Shown: positions 8,088 to 16,974 of the stretch, in pieces
Numbering within the stretch: position 1 is the first letter of the stretch
Layout of the letters: every line of letters begins with the position of its first letter
DNA from: an uncultured Aquimarina sp.
GTDB lineage: Bacteria; Bacteroidota; Bacteroidia; Flavobacteriales; Flavobacteriaceae
Assembly (NCBI GenBank): GCA_947496355.1
Contig: CANMCO010000011.1
Coordinates: forward strand, 149,893 to 213,892
Direction: 5' to 3'
DNA length: 64,000 bases
The notes under the pieces: generated by a model
The model's input: the letters and a program-made list of their open reading frames with translations, nothing else
Database searches by the model: none
What the model was told of the DNA's origin: nothing
Program-made: the position numbers and the translations under genes

Positions 8088-9305
8088 ATGAGTACTATTT
8101 TTTTAGGTAGCTGTGATACAGGAAAGAGGCCTATTGATACTAGAAAATTTCTTGCCCCTTACCATTTTTTGGGAATCTTGAAAGGCACAAAATCTTTTAG
8201 GGATGATGATCGAAGTAAATGGCGTAGGTTTCGTGAAGTTCCTGGTGCAGAAGTTACAGAGCTACAACAATTTTTATTTAAAGCAGGTTTTATGCCACGA
8301 GGAGTAATTGATGGTATTTTTGACTATGTTACTCAGGCATCAGCTCGTTTGTTTCAGGAATATGTGAGAACTGTAGAAGGTGTAGATAGTATGGTGCCTG
8401 ATGGGATAATTGGTCGTGTCACCAAGCAACATATTGATCGTTGGAAAACCTCTGGAAAGGTATCTGATTGGGGGAAAGCTTCAACAGCAAACGCTTCCGA
8501 AGAATATAAAAAATGGATGAATCTGCTCAGCAAAGCTAAAATACATTATCAACAAAACGATAATGCAATACTGTCCCAGATAAACAATTTTGGCAAAGCT
8601 ACAGATACCATAAAAGTAAACGATTGGGATTTTAGTCCTAATGAAATTCATCTTATTGGTATTCGAAGAGCACAGGATCGATCACAGAACAAAAGGGATA
8701 ATGATGATATTTTTGTATTGCTAATTAATGGTATGGTTTTTAAATTTTGGGGGTCTACGGACCCTAGTCAAACTATGGCTGGAGACCGAAGAAATGAAGG
8801 ATTTTTGGTAGAGGGACAGCATAAATATCGTTTTGGGTGGCACAAAATATCTTCTGAGGCAAAAGTATATAGAGCGCTTAGACCTTATCAGAACGGGGTT
8901 CTTGTTTTTCGGGATTGGGATGACGATAATGCACTTACCGAAGCCGACCTTTCAAAAGGTATAGACCCCAAATCTAATAACACAATCAACATTCATTGGT
9001 CAGGTATTGGTGTGGCAAATTGGTCTGCGGGTTGCCAGGTATTAGTAGGGAAGAGTTATATAAATCACTTGGATCAAGTCATAGATTGTTCTGATTTTGC
9101 GGCTACAAACTATAGTACACTCAATGATGCCCACGGAAAGACCAAAGGCGCTTATAACTTGTGCGCAGATCTTATTTTATGCTATGCAAGGACCAAAGTA
9201 GATTATATTTATTACACGCTAGGAAGAGAATCTTCGCTAGATCTGGACACAAACCTTGATTCCAATTACGCTCTTAATACACTTAATAGGATGAAAAATG
9301 TATAA
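8088..9305 (+). CDS. Peptidoglycan-binding domain protein with possible L,D-transpeptidase-like C-terminal domain
   Basis: Residues about 50-125 form a peptidoglycan-binding type 1 domain (VTELQQFLFKAGFMP, DGIFDYVTQASARLFQ, VPDGIIGRVT). The rest is unassigned, except that a C-terminal stretch IHWSGIGVANWSAGCQVL has a His followed by Ser-x-Gly-Cys, reminiscent of the YkuD catalytic SHGC. No signal peptide or membrane segment is visible, which is odd for a cell-wall protein. It could be released by lysis or a specialised secretion route, or the domain may serve another purpose. It stands alone, followed by a strong terminator. Confidence 0.65.
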   Translation: MSTIFLGSCDTGKRPIDTRKFLAPYHFLGILKGTKSFRDDDRSKWRRFREVPGAEVTELQQFLFKAGFMPRGVIDGIFDYVTQASARLFQEYVRTVEGVDSMVPDGIIGRVTKQHIDRWKTSGKVSDWGKASTANASEEYKKWMNLLSKAKIHYQQNDNAILSQINNFGKATDTIKVNDWDFSPNEIHLIGIRRAQDRSQNKRDNDDIFVLLINGMVFKFWGSTDPSQTMAGDRRNEGFLVEGQHKYRFGWHKISSEAKVYRALRPYQNGVLVFRDWDDDNALTEADLSKGIDPKSNNTINIHWSGIGVANWSAGCQVLVGKSYINHLDQVIDCSDFAATNYSTLNDAHGKTKGAYNLCADLILCYARTKVDYIYYTLGRESSLDLDTNLDSNYALNTLNRMKNV

Positions 9306-9341
9306 TGAAGTTAGCCTATTAACCTTGAGTTGATATAACAA

Positions 9342-9369
9342 AAAAGCCGAATCAATTGATTCGGCTTTT
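9342..9369 (+). terminator. Perfect 28-bp palindromic terminator
   Basis: A perfect inverted repeat with arms AAAAGCCGAATCAA and its complement, no loop bases, followed by TTTTCTTTT. It lies 36 bp after the peptidoglycan-binding gene. Because it is symmetric with A and T tracts it can act on both strands. Hairpins of the same layout recur before the tRNA-Leu sequences near 32869 and 48151. Confidence 0.85.
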
Positions 9370-9377
9370 CTTTTACA

Positions 9378-9395
9378 GTGCTGGCGGAGAGACTC
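9378..9395 (-). repeat. Short tRNA-Leu 3'-end-like fragment (first of a pair)
   Basis: GTGCTGGCGGAGAGACTC resembles the acceptor/T-arm end of the tRNA-Leu at 48301-48382 but then diverges into CCCTTCAACTTAGC. Equivalent fragments occur at 32905-32922 and 48187-48205, in each case after a palindromic terminator and before a longer tRNA-Leu copy. It looks like an older duplicated tRNA end and is not a functional tRNA. Confidence 0.5.
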
Positions 9396-9450
9396 CCTTC
9401 AACTTAGCTCAGGATAAACTTCTCGTCTCTCTCAAGTAACATCAAGCTTT

Positions 9451-9511
9451 TAGTTCGGTGCGGGCGGGGAGACTCGAACTCCCACACCTTGCGGTACCAG
9501 ATCCTAAGTCT
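9451..9511 (-). repeat. tRNA-Leu 3'-half fragment, putative left attachment site of the island
   Basis: Read on the minus strand, this is the 3' half of a tRNA-Leu, from the anticodon loop to the acceptor end. It is missing the D arm and 5' acceptor strand; homology stops after AGATCCTAAGTCT. It matches the copy at 33011-33071 at 54 of 61 positions in the same orientation. A tyrosine integrase relic starts 211 bp to the right. Integrases that target tRNA genes use the 3' half as attachment core, so this is read as an island boundary. Confidence 0.75.
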
Positions 9512-9721
9512 TGGCTATATTGTACTAAAGAAACACAAATTAACTCAATTTCAATTAGTTACGTTTCTTCTAATTTTTATTGTAGTCATTTAATATCAGT
9601 TGATTTCAGTATTTGTTGTACCTATGTTGTACCCAAAAATCATTTTAAATCCATATCTTTAAAAAAGATTTTTACTTAGTGTTGTGCCTGATTTGACTTT
9701 CGCAAATTAAACAGGTCAACT

Positions 9722-10935
9722 ATGTCAGCAAGTGCATAAATCGTTCTTAGAAAGAAAAAGAATTCCAAAGGATTATATCCTTTAGCGATTCGTATTACAA
9801 AAAATCGTCGTTCCACCCATAAACATATCGGTCACTATATTGACCTAGAAGATTGGGATGATAAAAATCTTAATGTAAAGAAATCCAATCCGGATGCAGA
9901 TAATTTGAACAACTTATTATCTTCAAAATTATCTCAGGTCCGCAAAGGGTTGATGAACCTCCAAAGTGAGAATACTGATTTATCTGCAGGACAAATCAAA
10001 AGGAATATTTACAAACCCGCTTCAACTCTAACTTTGTTTGACTATGCCGAGGAGCATTTAGAAACTATTAAGGCAGAAAATAAGATTAATCGACTTACTA
10101 CGGATACTGCATTAACAAACTATATCTGGGCGTTTCATAAGCCCAAAAATTTGAGATTTCAGGACATCAACGGTCGATGGCTCAAAAAATTCTACACCTA
10201 TCTTGTTGGTAAGAGAGCCCTCTCAGAAACATCGGCACTTAATATTTTTGTTCTTATTCGTCTGCTTTATAACAGAGCTATAGTTGACAAGGTAGTTAGC
10301 AAAGATTTATACCCATTTGGTAAAGATGGTTTCAAAATCAAATTTCCAGATACCCATAAGGTTAGATTGAATAAGAAAGAAATACAAATATTTGAGACTA
10401 TTAATAATCTCACAGAAATGGAACTACATTCCTCAATGTTTGGCTATATAGTTTCTATTTTGCTGGGATGCGAGTTTCAGATGTATTGTTCACCAAATGG
10501 TCAATGATTTATGACAACAGGCTTCATTATAGAATGGGTAAGAATAGTAAAATAGTTTCACTCAAGATTCCAGCTAAGGCTCTGGAAATTCTAAAATATT
10601 ATGAGAAGAACAAAAAAGGCAATAATGACTTTGTCTTTCCCGAAATGAAAAAAGCAGATTTAAACAACCCAAAAGATATTTAGAATAAAATTAAGGTTGC
10701 AACTAGCAAGTTCAATACAAACTTAAAAGCGATAGCAAATAAGAATGGGATTGAAAAGAAAGTAACAATGCATATAGCACGTCACTCGTTCGGGAATATT
10801 GCCGGCGATACTATTCAACCATTGATGTTACAGAAACTTTACCGACATAGTGATTTAAAAACCACTATTAACTATCAAGCCAATTTTATTCATAAAGATG
10901 CTGATAAAGCATTGGATAGAGTACTTAATTTTTAG
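9722..10935 (+). pseudogene. Tyrosine recombinase/integrase (Bacteroidota phage/ICE type), degraded
   Basis: Conceptual repair gives a protein of about 404 residues with an arm-binding domain (GLYPLAIRITKNRR), a SAM-like core and the catalytic set: Arg in GMRVSD, HIARHS (HxxR), YRHSD, and Tyr in TTINYQ. Three lesions break it. Codon 6 is TAA at 9737 (MSASA then stop; AAA is expected). A 1-base deletion lies near 10466, just before the catalytic Arg. An in-frame TAG is at 10681 (TGG likely). The 1214-bp length is one base short of a multiple of three, matching the deletion. Its place beside the tRNA-Leu fragment marks it as the former integrase of the island. Confidence 0.9.
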
Positions 10936-10974
10936 GCTTTATAACTAAGAAATGGTGTATTGGTAATAGGTATT

Positions 10975-10988
10975 CACCATATATCGTG
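10975..10988. promoter_or_regulatory. Putative activator-binding palindrome upstream of the superoxide dismutase gene
   Basis: CACCATATATCGTG differs at one base from the perfect palindrome CACGATATATCGTG at 16823-16836. Its centre (10981.5) is 85.5 bp upstream of the GG of a TGGCAC box at 11066, exactly the spacing of the 16829.5 palindrome from its own -24 GG. I infer it is a binding site of the island's sigma54 activator. Confidence 0.55.
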
Positions 10989-11065
10989 TTATTTTATTTT
11001 ATTTCTAGCATTCAATTTTAACCTTAGGTCGCTTACATACAGGGCTAACGAAATATAGTTGCTTT

Positions 11066-11081
11066 TGGCACAATTTTTAAT
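11066..11081 (+). promoter_or_regulatory. Degenerate sigma54-type promoter before the superoxide dismutase gene
   Basis: TGGCAC at 11066-11071 is a perfect -24 element, but at the -12 position the expected GC is replaced by AA (TTTTTAAT). It may be a weak or decayed sigma54 promoter. The start codon is about 68 bp further down. Confidence 0.35.
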
Positions 11082-11149
11082 CCTTACAATATTGTTCCGC
11101 TACAGCTGACCAAAGTCTTCGGCACATAAACCTTTAAATAGCATACAAA

Positions 11150-11758
11150 ATGTTTACTCTCCCGAAATTAAATTACAACTACAGTGACCTTGCACCATAC
11201 ATTGATGCCGAAACAATGGAAATCCATTACACCAAGCATCACCAAGGTTATACCGATAAATTAAATGCAGCATTGGAGAGCATTAAGGCAGATACAGAAA
11301 TACCAATTGAAGAATTACTTGCGAATATTTCCAAATATGGTATGGCAATTCGGAATAATGCCGGTGGTTTTTACAATCACAGTTTATTTTGGACCATTAT
11401 ATCCCCCAAGAGAAGCACAAGTCCTAGAAATGTACTTTCAGAAGCCATATCAAAACACTTTGATTCAATGGAATCTTTCTTATCCAGTTTTAAAGCGAAA
11501 GCTTTGGCTCATTTTGGTTCTGGGTGGACTTGGCTATTAGTAAACCAAAACAAAGAGTTGGTTTTGACTAGCACTGCAAATCAAGACAATCCATTAATGG
11601 ATATGGTTCAAGAACAAGGAACACCCATTTTAGGAATTGACTTATGGGAACACGCTTACTACCTAAAGCACCAGAATGACCGTGCTTCCTATATCGATGC
11701 TTTTATTGAATTAATTGATTGGGATGAAGTTTCTCGTCGCTACGCAGTACTCATTTAA
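11150..11758 (+). CDS. Superoxide dismutase, Fe/Mn family
   Basis: Cytoplasmic enzyme dismutating superoxide to peroxide and oxygen. The four metal ligands are visible: His in EIHYTKHH (residue about 26), His in FYNHSLFW (about 77), and Asp and His in GIDLWEHAYYLKHQN near residue 160. Length (202 residues) is normal for Fe/MnSOD and there is no signal peptide. It is the first intact gene of the island. It converges with the response-regulator gene, and the two stop codons overlap by 4 bp. The choice between Fe and Mn cannot be settled by eye. The upstream palindrome suggests control by the island's own activator. Confidence 0.94.
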   Translation: MFTLPKLNYNYSDLAPYIDAETMEIHYTKHHQGYTDKLNAALESIKADTEIPIEELLANISKYGMAIRNNAGGFYNHSLFWTIISPKRSTSPRNVLSEAISKHFDSMESFLSSFKAKALAHFGSGWTWLLVNQNKELVLTSTANQDNPLMDMVQEQGTPILGIDLWEHAYYLKHQNDRASYIDAFIELIDWDEVSRRYAVLI

Positions 11759-14700
11759 TTAGAATCATTTTCAATGATATCTAGAACGTGCTTTCTCTTT
11801 ATTCCCAATCTTCTCATTTTACTTTCCAGTGTGTTTGGATGAATATCTAAAATTTCTGCAGCACCTGCAGCACCACGAACTTTTCCACCAGTAAACTTCA
11901 AGGTATTCAATATCAAATCAATTTCTCCTTGTTGGTAAGTCCTAAGTTGAATTGGACCAGTGATTTCATCATTATTCTCGCTTTGTGCTCTTTTCTTCCT
12001 CTTGGAATCTAAATTTAACTTAAGGTAATTACCCCTACTGGTAATGAGTGCCTGTTCTATGCAATGTTCCAATTCTCTAACGTTACCAGGGAAATCATAA
12101 CCCATAAGCTCTCTTAAGGCCTGGTCGGGAATGGATTTTATCTTCTTTCCAAACCTATGCTCATTCTTTTTTATAAAGTGTAAGGCCAACTCAGGGATAT
12201 CCTCTTTGTGTTCCCGCAGTGCTGGAAGCGAAATTGGAAAGACATCCAAGCGGTAATACAAGTCCTGTCTAAAATTATTATCAGCGACCTCTTTCGTAAG
12301 ATTTCTATTGGTGGCTGCTATGACCCTAACATCTGTTTTTATTGTGAGATTACCACCTACTCTTTCAAATTCTCTTTCCTGTAAAACCCGTAATAACTTC
12401 ACTTGTATCTCTAAAGGCATTTCGCCTATTTCGTCCAAAAAGATGGTACCCTTATCGGCGAGCTCAAATTTTCCAATTCTCCTTTGTGTTGCTCCAGTAA
12501 AAGCCCCTTTCTCATGACCAAATAGTTCACTCTCAATTAGGTTTGCGGGTAGTGCCGCACAATTGATTTTTATAATGGAATGGTTCTTTCTTTTAGAATA
12601 AGAATGAATTGCCCTGGCCACCAACTCTTTTCCTGTTCCGGTTTCTCCAGTTATTAGAACAGTTACATCCGTTGGTGCTGCCAAACTAATTTGTCTATAA
12701 ATTTCTTTCATTTTTGCTGAAGAACCTATTAACTCTCCAAAATTGTAACCCGTACTTATTTCGGCTTCCAGGTATTCTTTCTCTTGATTTATCCTGAAAT
12801 TCAACTCTTCAATGGATAAAAAGGCTATATGGTTAGTGATGGATAATTCAATTAACGGTAAGTATTCATCAATTAACCGCAAGTTTTCAATAGAATAAGG
12901 CGTTCCTTTGTCCGCTAATTGTAATATAAAAGTTGCATTATTACTTGTATTCTTTTTGAATTGCAATACGGCATCTACATTTGTTTTATTCACCAAAGTT
13001 TTAAGCAAACTTGATTTGTCTGATGCCTTGTGCAGAGTTGTTTCGTTTAAAATCTTTGGCTTAAGATTTTCATTTTCTGATTCTTCCAGAAACTTTTTGA
13101 AAAGCTTTTCAAAATGATGATTAAACTCTTCTGAAATATCTACGGTTCCGTTGCCTTTAGATTTCAATACTTGATTCAACAGTAGCCTATCTTCTTTCCA
13201 TACAGTGAGTGATATAGTCGATAAATGGACACATTCACTCAACTTATCAAATAATACTTGAAGTAAGGTGTCAAAATCTTGTGCCTCAGCCATCTGTGTT
13301 CCAAACTCCAACTGAAAGGCTTTTTTATGTTCTCTTTCCAAGATTTCTTCTCTGTCCAGAACATTTTTTACTGCTACGGAAATCTGCTCTGTTATTCCCC
13401 GAAAAATTTTAAGCGATTCCTCTGAGTAAGTATCATAGTTTTTTGAATTAAAACACAACATTCCAAAAGAGTTACCTGCATTTACAAGAGGTCCGCCAAT
13501 GGTTTGTTTTAAACCAGCCTGAAGCATAAATTTTAAATGCGGATGTGGCCCGGCCTTTTTTTCTATTTCAGCAACATCCATAATTATTGGACCTTTTAGC
13601 ATAAATCCCTCCACACCACTTCCTTTGTGGATAAATTTTTGGTTCTTTCCTAAGCCATCATTGATTAACTCTTGGGCTACTGAATTTTCAAAATATTCCT
13701 CATCAATAACTTCATAGTGATACTTTTTTTCATTGTCCAAAACGAATAAGCCTATCTCATCGTATGGTAATATAGACTTGATGTCCTTAAACAGCACCTT
13801 AAAAAGTTCGTTCTTTGTGGTGATAGTGGCGACGAGGTTGCTTATCCTAAGTAAGGTATTGTTGAGTGTTTTTTCTTTGTTTAGATTTTCATTGGCCATA
13901 ATATTATCTACAGCTATCGAAAGCGGTCCGGTTATATTTTCGAAAAGTGAAAGCTGTGCATCTGTAAATGAATTTTTCGCCAATTTATTAAGACAAAACA
14001 TACCGAACACTTTATCGCCAACTTTCAAATTGGTCGCTAAGCAATCTCGATAACCAAATGAAAGAATATCTGCAACTTTCATTTGAGGGTACTCTGGAAA
14101 TTGAGCCACCATATTCTTGAAGTCCAGTAGAACTGGTGACTTAGCCTTTTCGACCTCATTCATCATACTCTCAACTACAGATTCTTTATGTTTTATAGTT
14201 TTTATTCCTGATTGCATTATTAGCTTATTCCAAGTGCTATCTGAAATGCTAAGGTCTGATCCGGCTAAATCATAATGTTCTTTTCCATCTTCAGTAAGTA
14301 AAAAAACGCCGACGTCGTGAAAGTTAAAAATGGGCTTTAGTTCTTTTACAAGAAAAGAAAAGAATTCTTGTATGGTTCGCAGTCGGTTGACGCCCTCTGA
14401 AATTTTCAGAACCAGCTCTTTTTCTTTTAGTAGTTCTTTTATTTGTTCGTTTTCTGCTTTATATAGTGCTAACTCCACAGTATTTTGTAGCGCCTTTTTT
14501 TTCAATGGTTTTGTGAGGAAACCATAGGGATTTGTTTTTTTGGCATTTTCAAAATGGATTCCCTCGTCAAAAGAAGTGATGTATATAAAAGGGATATATC
14601 TAGGATTTAAAATTTCTGCTGCTACCATAGTGCCCGATTCCTCACCTAGTTCTATATCTAGCAATACTAAATCAGGGGTCTGTTTTTCTACTTCCCGTGT

Positions 14701-14859
14701 TACTTCTTCGACCGTATTAACGATAGCCAAAACATTATAGCCAAGTTCCTCAACTTTTTCTTTAATATCACTGGCAATGATATATTCGTCATCTACTATA
14801 AGAATAGACTTGACTGATGTCGTGGTCCCATTTATACTGTAAGATTTTAATTTTTTCAT
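11755..14859 (-). CDS. Sigma54-dependent response regulator: REC, GAF-like sensory domains, AAA+ activator, Fis-type HTH
   Basis: Domains in order: receiver (about residues 18-135; ILIVDDE, DLVLLDIELG with the phospho-Asp, and the TSFDE/KPLKKK region); two or three GAF-like sensory domains (about 150-690); the AAA+ sigma54 activator (about 715-960) with Walker A GETGTGKE, the sigma54-contact loop GAFTGA, Walker B GTIFLDEIGEMP and RQDLYYRLDVFPI; and a Fis/FhlA-like HTH ending NTLESKMRRLGIKRKH. Its start overlaps the kinase stop (ATGA). It is the obvious candidate to bind the CGATATATCG palindromes and activate the sigma54 promoters on the same island. REC plus several GAF-like domains suggests that phosphorylation and a small ligand are both sensed. 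Confidence 0.93.
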   Translation of the reverse strand: MKKLKSYSINGTTTSVKSILIVDDEYIIASDIKEKVEELGYNVLAIVNTVEEVTREVEKQTPDLVLLDIELGEESGTMVAAEILNPRYIPFIYITSFDEGIHFENAKKTNPYGFLTKPLKKKALQNTVELALYKAENEQIKELLKEKELVLKISEGVNRLRTIQEFFSFLVKELKPIFNFHDVGVFLLTEDGKEHYDLAGSDLSISDSTWNKLIMQSGIKTIKHKESVVESMMNEVEKAKSPVLLDFKNMVAQFPEYPQMKVADILSFGYRDCLATNLKVGDKVFGMFCLNKLAKNSFTDAQLSLFENITGPLSIAVDNIMANENLNKEKTLNNTLLRISNLVATITTKNELFKVLFKDIKSILPYDEIGLFVLDNEKKYHYEVIDEEYFENSVAQELINDGLGKNQKFIHKGSGVEGFMLKGPIIMDVAEIEKKAGPHPHLKFMLQAGLKQTIGGPLVNAGNSFGMLCFNSKNYDTYSEESLKIFRGITEQISVAVKNVLDREEILEREHKKAFQLEFGTQMAEAQDFDTLLQVLFDKLSECVHLSTISLTVWKEDRLLLNQVLKSKGNGTVDISEEFNHHFEKLFKKFLEESENENLKPKILNETTLHKASDKSSLLKTLVNKTNVDAVLQFKKNTSNNATFILQLADKGTPYSIENLRLIDEYLPLIELSITNHIAFLSIEELNFRINQEKEYLEAEISTGYNFGELIGSSAKMKEIYRQISLAAPTDVTVLITGETGTGKELVARAIHSYSKRKNHSIIKINCAALPANLIESELFGHEKGAFTGATQRRIGKFELADKGTIFLDEIGEMPLEIQVKLLRVLQEREFERVGGNLTIKTDVRVIAATNRNLTKEVADNNFRQDLYYRLDVFPISLPALREHKEDIPELALHFIKKNEHRFGKKIKSIPDQALRELMGYDFPGNVRELEHCIEQALITSRGNYLKLNLDSKRKKRAQSENNDEITGPIQLRTYQQGEIDLILNTLKFTGGKVRGAAGAAEILDIHPNTLESKMRRLGIKRKHVLDIIENDSN

Positions 14860-16760
14860 ACTATTTCTCTTGTAATTGGTAAAGTAATCTGCACTTGAAC
14901 ACCAGAGTCTGAAATCAATTCTATGGTACCTTTTAGTTGCTTGACCAATCCTTTAATGAGCTCTAGGCCAAAGAACGAAGTCCCCGTCTTTTTTTCTTTT
15001 TCCTTGTGAATAGCGTCCATCCTATTTTTGTCTTTGACAATAAGCTTAAGACTATTCTCATTTTCTTTCAGCTCCACCTTTACTTCAGTCCGCTTAGTCT
15101 TTGAATGTTTTATACTGTTTGTTACCAACTCATTGATAATGAGCCCAAGTACCATAGCCCTGCTCGAGTCTACTATAATCTCATCTAGGTCAGACCGTAT
15201 TTCTATATTTTTGTCTGTTGAGACATAATTATCTAAAAGTTCGTCTATATAATTACGCATATTTACCGCTGCAGGCATATCTTTTGAAATAAGCTGATTG
15301 TGCAATAATGTGATGCTTTGTATTCTTTTTTGACTCTCTCTCAATAAGGTTTTGGTTTCGCTTAGTTCTGCTTCATTTAGTTGAGCTGTAAGCAACCTTT
15401 CGACTATGTATAAGTTATTTTTAGCCCTATGATTGATTTCGCCTATCAGAAGTTCTTTTTCTTTAAGGGTTTCATTGATTTTTAAATTCTGCTGGGTAAT
15501 TTCTTCTTTTTGTAATAAAAGCTTTTTGTTTACTTGTCGTTTTTGCAAGTATATGTGTGCCAAGTAAACCGATAGCATCGAAATAAAGATTAGGCCTATT
15601 GAAACTATCCAAATGGTTCGTTTTCGTTGTTCGTCTTTTATATCTTGAAGTTCTTTTTGCTTTTCCAAAAGCTTAATTTGTTCCTCTTTTTTTCTAGATT
15701 GAAATCGGGTTTCTGTTAATGTGAGATTCTTGTCTTTTTCAATAGAAAAAATACTGTCCTTTAGACTTAAAATCTTCCTCTGATTTTTAAAAGCTGACGT
15801 AAAATCCTTATTCAATGAGTCCAATTTTACTTGGGTCTTGTAACTCGAAAGCAGAGCATTCAAATCTTTCATTTCTTCTGCTAACATTCTACTTTCGGTA
15901 ATCTTTGCTTGTATTTTATCTACTTTTTCGCCTTGACCCAAATAAACATTTGCCAATCCGTCTAGACTTGCAGCCAGCTGAGATTTATTATTCTCATTTT
16001 CAAATAGTTTGATGGATTTCTTGTAATTGATTTCGGCAGAATCAAATACCTCTAATTTTCGTTGTGCTACTGCTTTTAGTTGATAGCAAGTACCTTTCAA
16101 TGTATTGTCATTATTTGTATTGGCAGACACCAATGCTTTATCAATATAATTGAGGGCGTTCTTGTAATCGTTTATATCAAGTTGTGCGAGACCTATACCC
16201 ATGTCTATATACCCAAGCATTCTTTCGGGCATATGTTCCTTTGCCATTTTTAGGTATTTAATGGCTTTTGATGGTTCATCCAAATACCTATAGAGCCTTG
16301 CGATATTATAATATGCAATACCAACTTCTGGTTTGCCCATTTTTTGCAGAATGTCAGAACTCTCAATAAGTTGGTTAAGAGCAAGCTCATTATCACCTAT
16401 GGTCTGATTATAAATGGAAAGTGTATTTAGACTATAAGCAACTCCCCTGTCAAATTGTAAATCAGAACCTAAATCGTAGGCTTTTTGAGCATAGTAACGT
16501 AGAGAATCGGAATTATTTTTATTGTAAGCGGCTGCAATTTTATTTAAGATTGAAACCCTGCTTGTATCTATTGGAAGTTTATACAGTTCGGTTTTTAAGC
16601 TATCTATCAAAGTTGATTCTTGTGCACTCAAGTAATTTAAACACATAGAAAAGCTGAAAGCGAGAAACAACTTTTTGACAGTATAAAATGAAGGCACACT
16701 ATCAAAAACAACCTTTCCTAATCCATAAGATGGTAAAAAAAATTCATTTAGGTACAACAC
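14856..16760 (-). CDS. TPR-containing membrane sensor histidine kinase (HisKA_2 type)
   Basis: A secretion signal (about residues 28-48, ending LSAQ) is followed by tetratricopeptide repeats (about 65-320), presumably periplasmic, a short coiled coil, one membrane segment (about 385-410), then a HisKA_2 dimerisation/phosphoacceptor box EINHRAKNNL and an HATPase_c domain (NELVTNSIKHS, GTSFFGLELIKGL). The first ATG (16760) leaves an unusually long leader. An in-frame GTG at 16697 would start right before the signal peptide and may be the true start. The gene overlaps the response regulator by 4 bp, so the pair is almost certainly cognate. The stimulus is unknown. Confidence 0.9.
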   Translation of the reverse strand: MLYLNEFFLPSYGLGKVVFDSVPSFYTVKKLFLAFSFSMCLNYLSAQESTLIDSLKTELYKLPIDTSRVSILNKIAAAYNKNNSDSLRYYAQKAYDLGSDLQFDRGVAYSLNTLSIYNQTIGDNELALNQLIESSDILQKMGKPEVGIAYYNIARLYRYLDEPSKAIKYLKMAKEHMPERMLGYIDMGIGLAQLDINDYKNALNYIDKALVSANTNNDNTLKGTCYQLKAVAQRKLEVFDSAEINYKKSIKLFENENNKSQLAASLDGLANVYLGQGEKVDKIQAKITESRMLAEEMKDLNALLSSYKTQVKLDSLNKDFTSAFKNQRKILSLKDSIFSIEKDKNLTLTETRFQSRKKEEQIKLLEKQKELQDIKDEQRKRTIWIVSIGLIFISMLSVYLAHIYLQKRQVNKKLLLQKEEITQQNLKINETLKEKELLIGEINHRAKNNLYIVERLLTAQLNEAELSETKTLLRESQKRIQSITLLHNQLISKDMPAAVNMRNYIDELLDNYVSTDKNIEIRSDLDEIIVDSSRAMVLGLIINELVTNSIKHSKTKRTEVKVELKENENSLKLIVKDKNRMDAIHKEKEKKTGTSFFGLELIKGLVKQLKGTIELISDSGVQVQITLPITREIV

Positions 16761-16818
16761 AATTTTTTCTTTTCAAGATACAATATTTAACCCCTAAATA
16801 CAACAATTATTTATCATA

Positions 16819-16840
16819 AAAACACGATATATCGTGTTTT
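16819..16840. promoter_or_regulatory. Perfect 22-bp palindrome, putative upstream activator site of the island
   Basis: CACGATATATCGTG flanked by A4 and T4 arms, perfectly symmetric around 16829.5. It lies between divergent genes, so a terminator role is unlikely. It is centred 85.5 bp upstream of the GG of the sigma54 promoter at 16914, a typical distance for enhancer-binding activators, and it also sits 59-79 bp before the kinase ATG, allowing autoregulation. Confidence 0.7.
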
Positions 16841-16913
16841 ATTTATTATATCATAAATCCAATTTCGGATTTAAACACTTGTTAATCAATTTCTTGATAA
16901 TGATTTTCAATTT

Positions 16914-16929
16914 TGGTACATATTTCGCC
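16914..16929 (+). promoter_or_regulatory. Sigma54 (-24/-12) promoter of the flavodoxin-led operon
   Basis: TGGTACATATTTCGCC has GG and GC separated by exactly 10 bases, matching the TGGCAC-N5-TTGC consensus at 8 of 10 informative positions. Transcription would start near 16940, about 35 bp before the ATG at 16975. The in-frame TTG at 16951 is less likely. Confidence 0.65.
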
Positions 16930-16974
16930 ACATGATGATAGAAATCTAACTTGAATACGAAAACATTGATAATT

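Noticed and set aside
9458..9679. 73-codon plus-strand ORF
   Set aside because: Its first third is the antisense of the tRNA-Leu fragment and the rest is AT-rich non-coding sequence; tRNA antisense often gives such frames.
16819..16840. Palindrome as an intrinsic terminator
   Set aside because: It lies between divergent genes, where nothing needs terminating, and its core recurs before other sigma54-type promoters.
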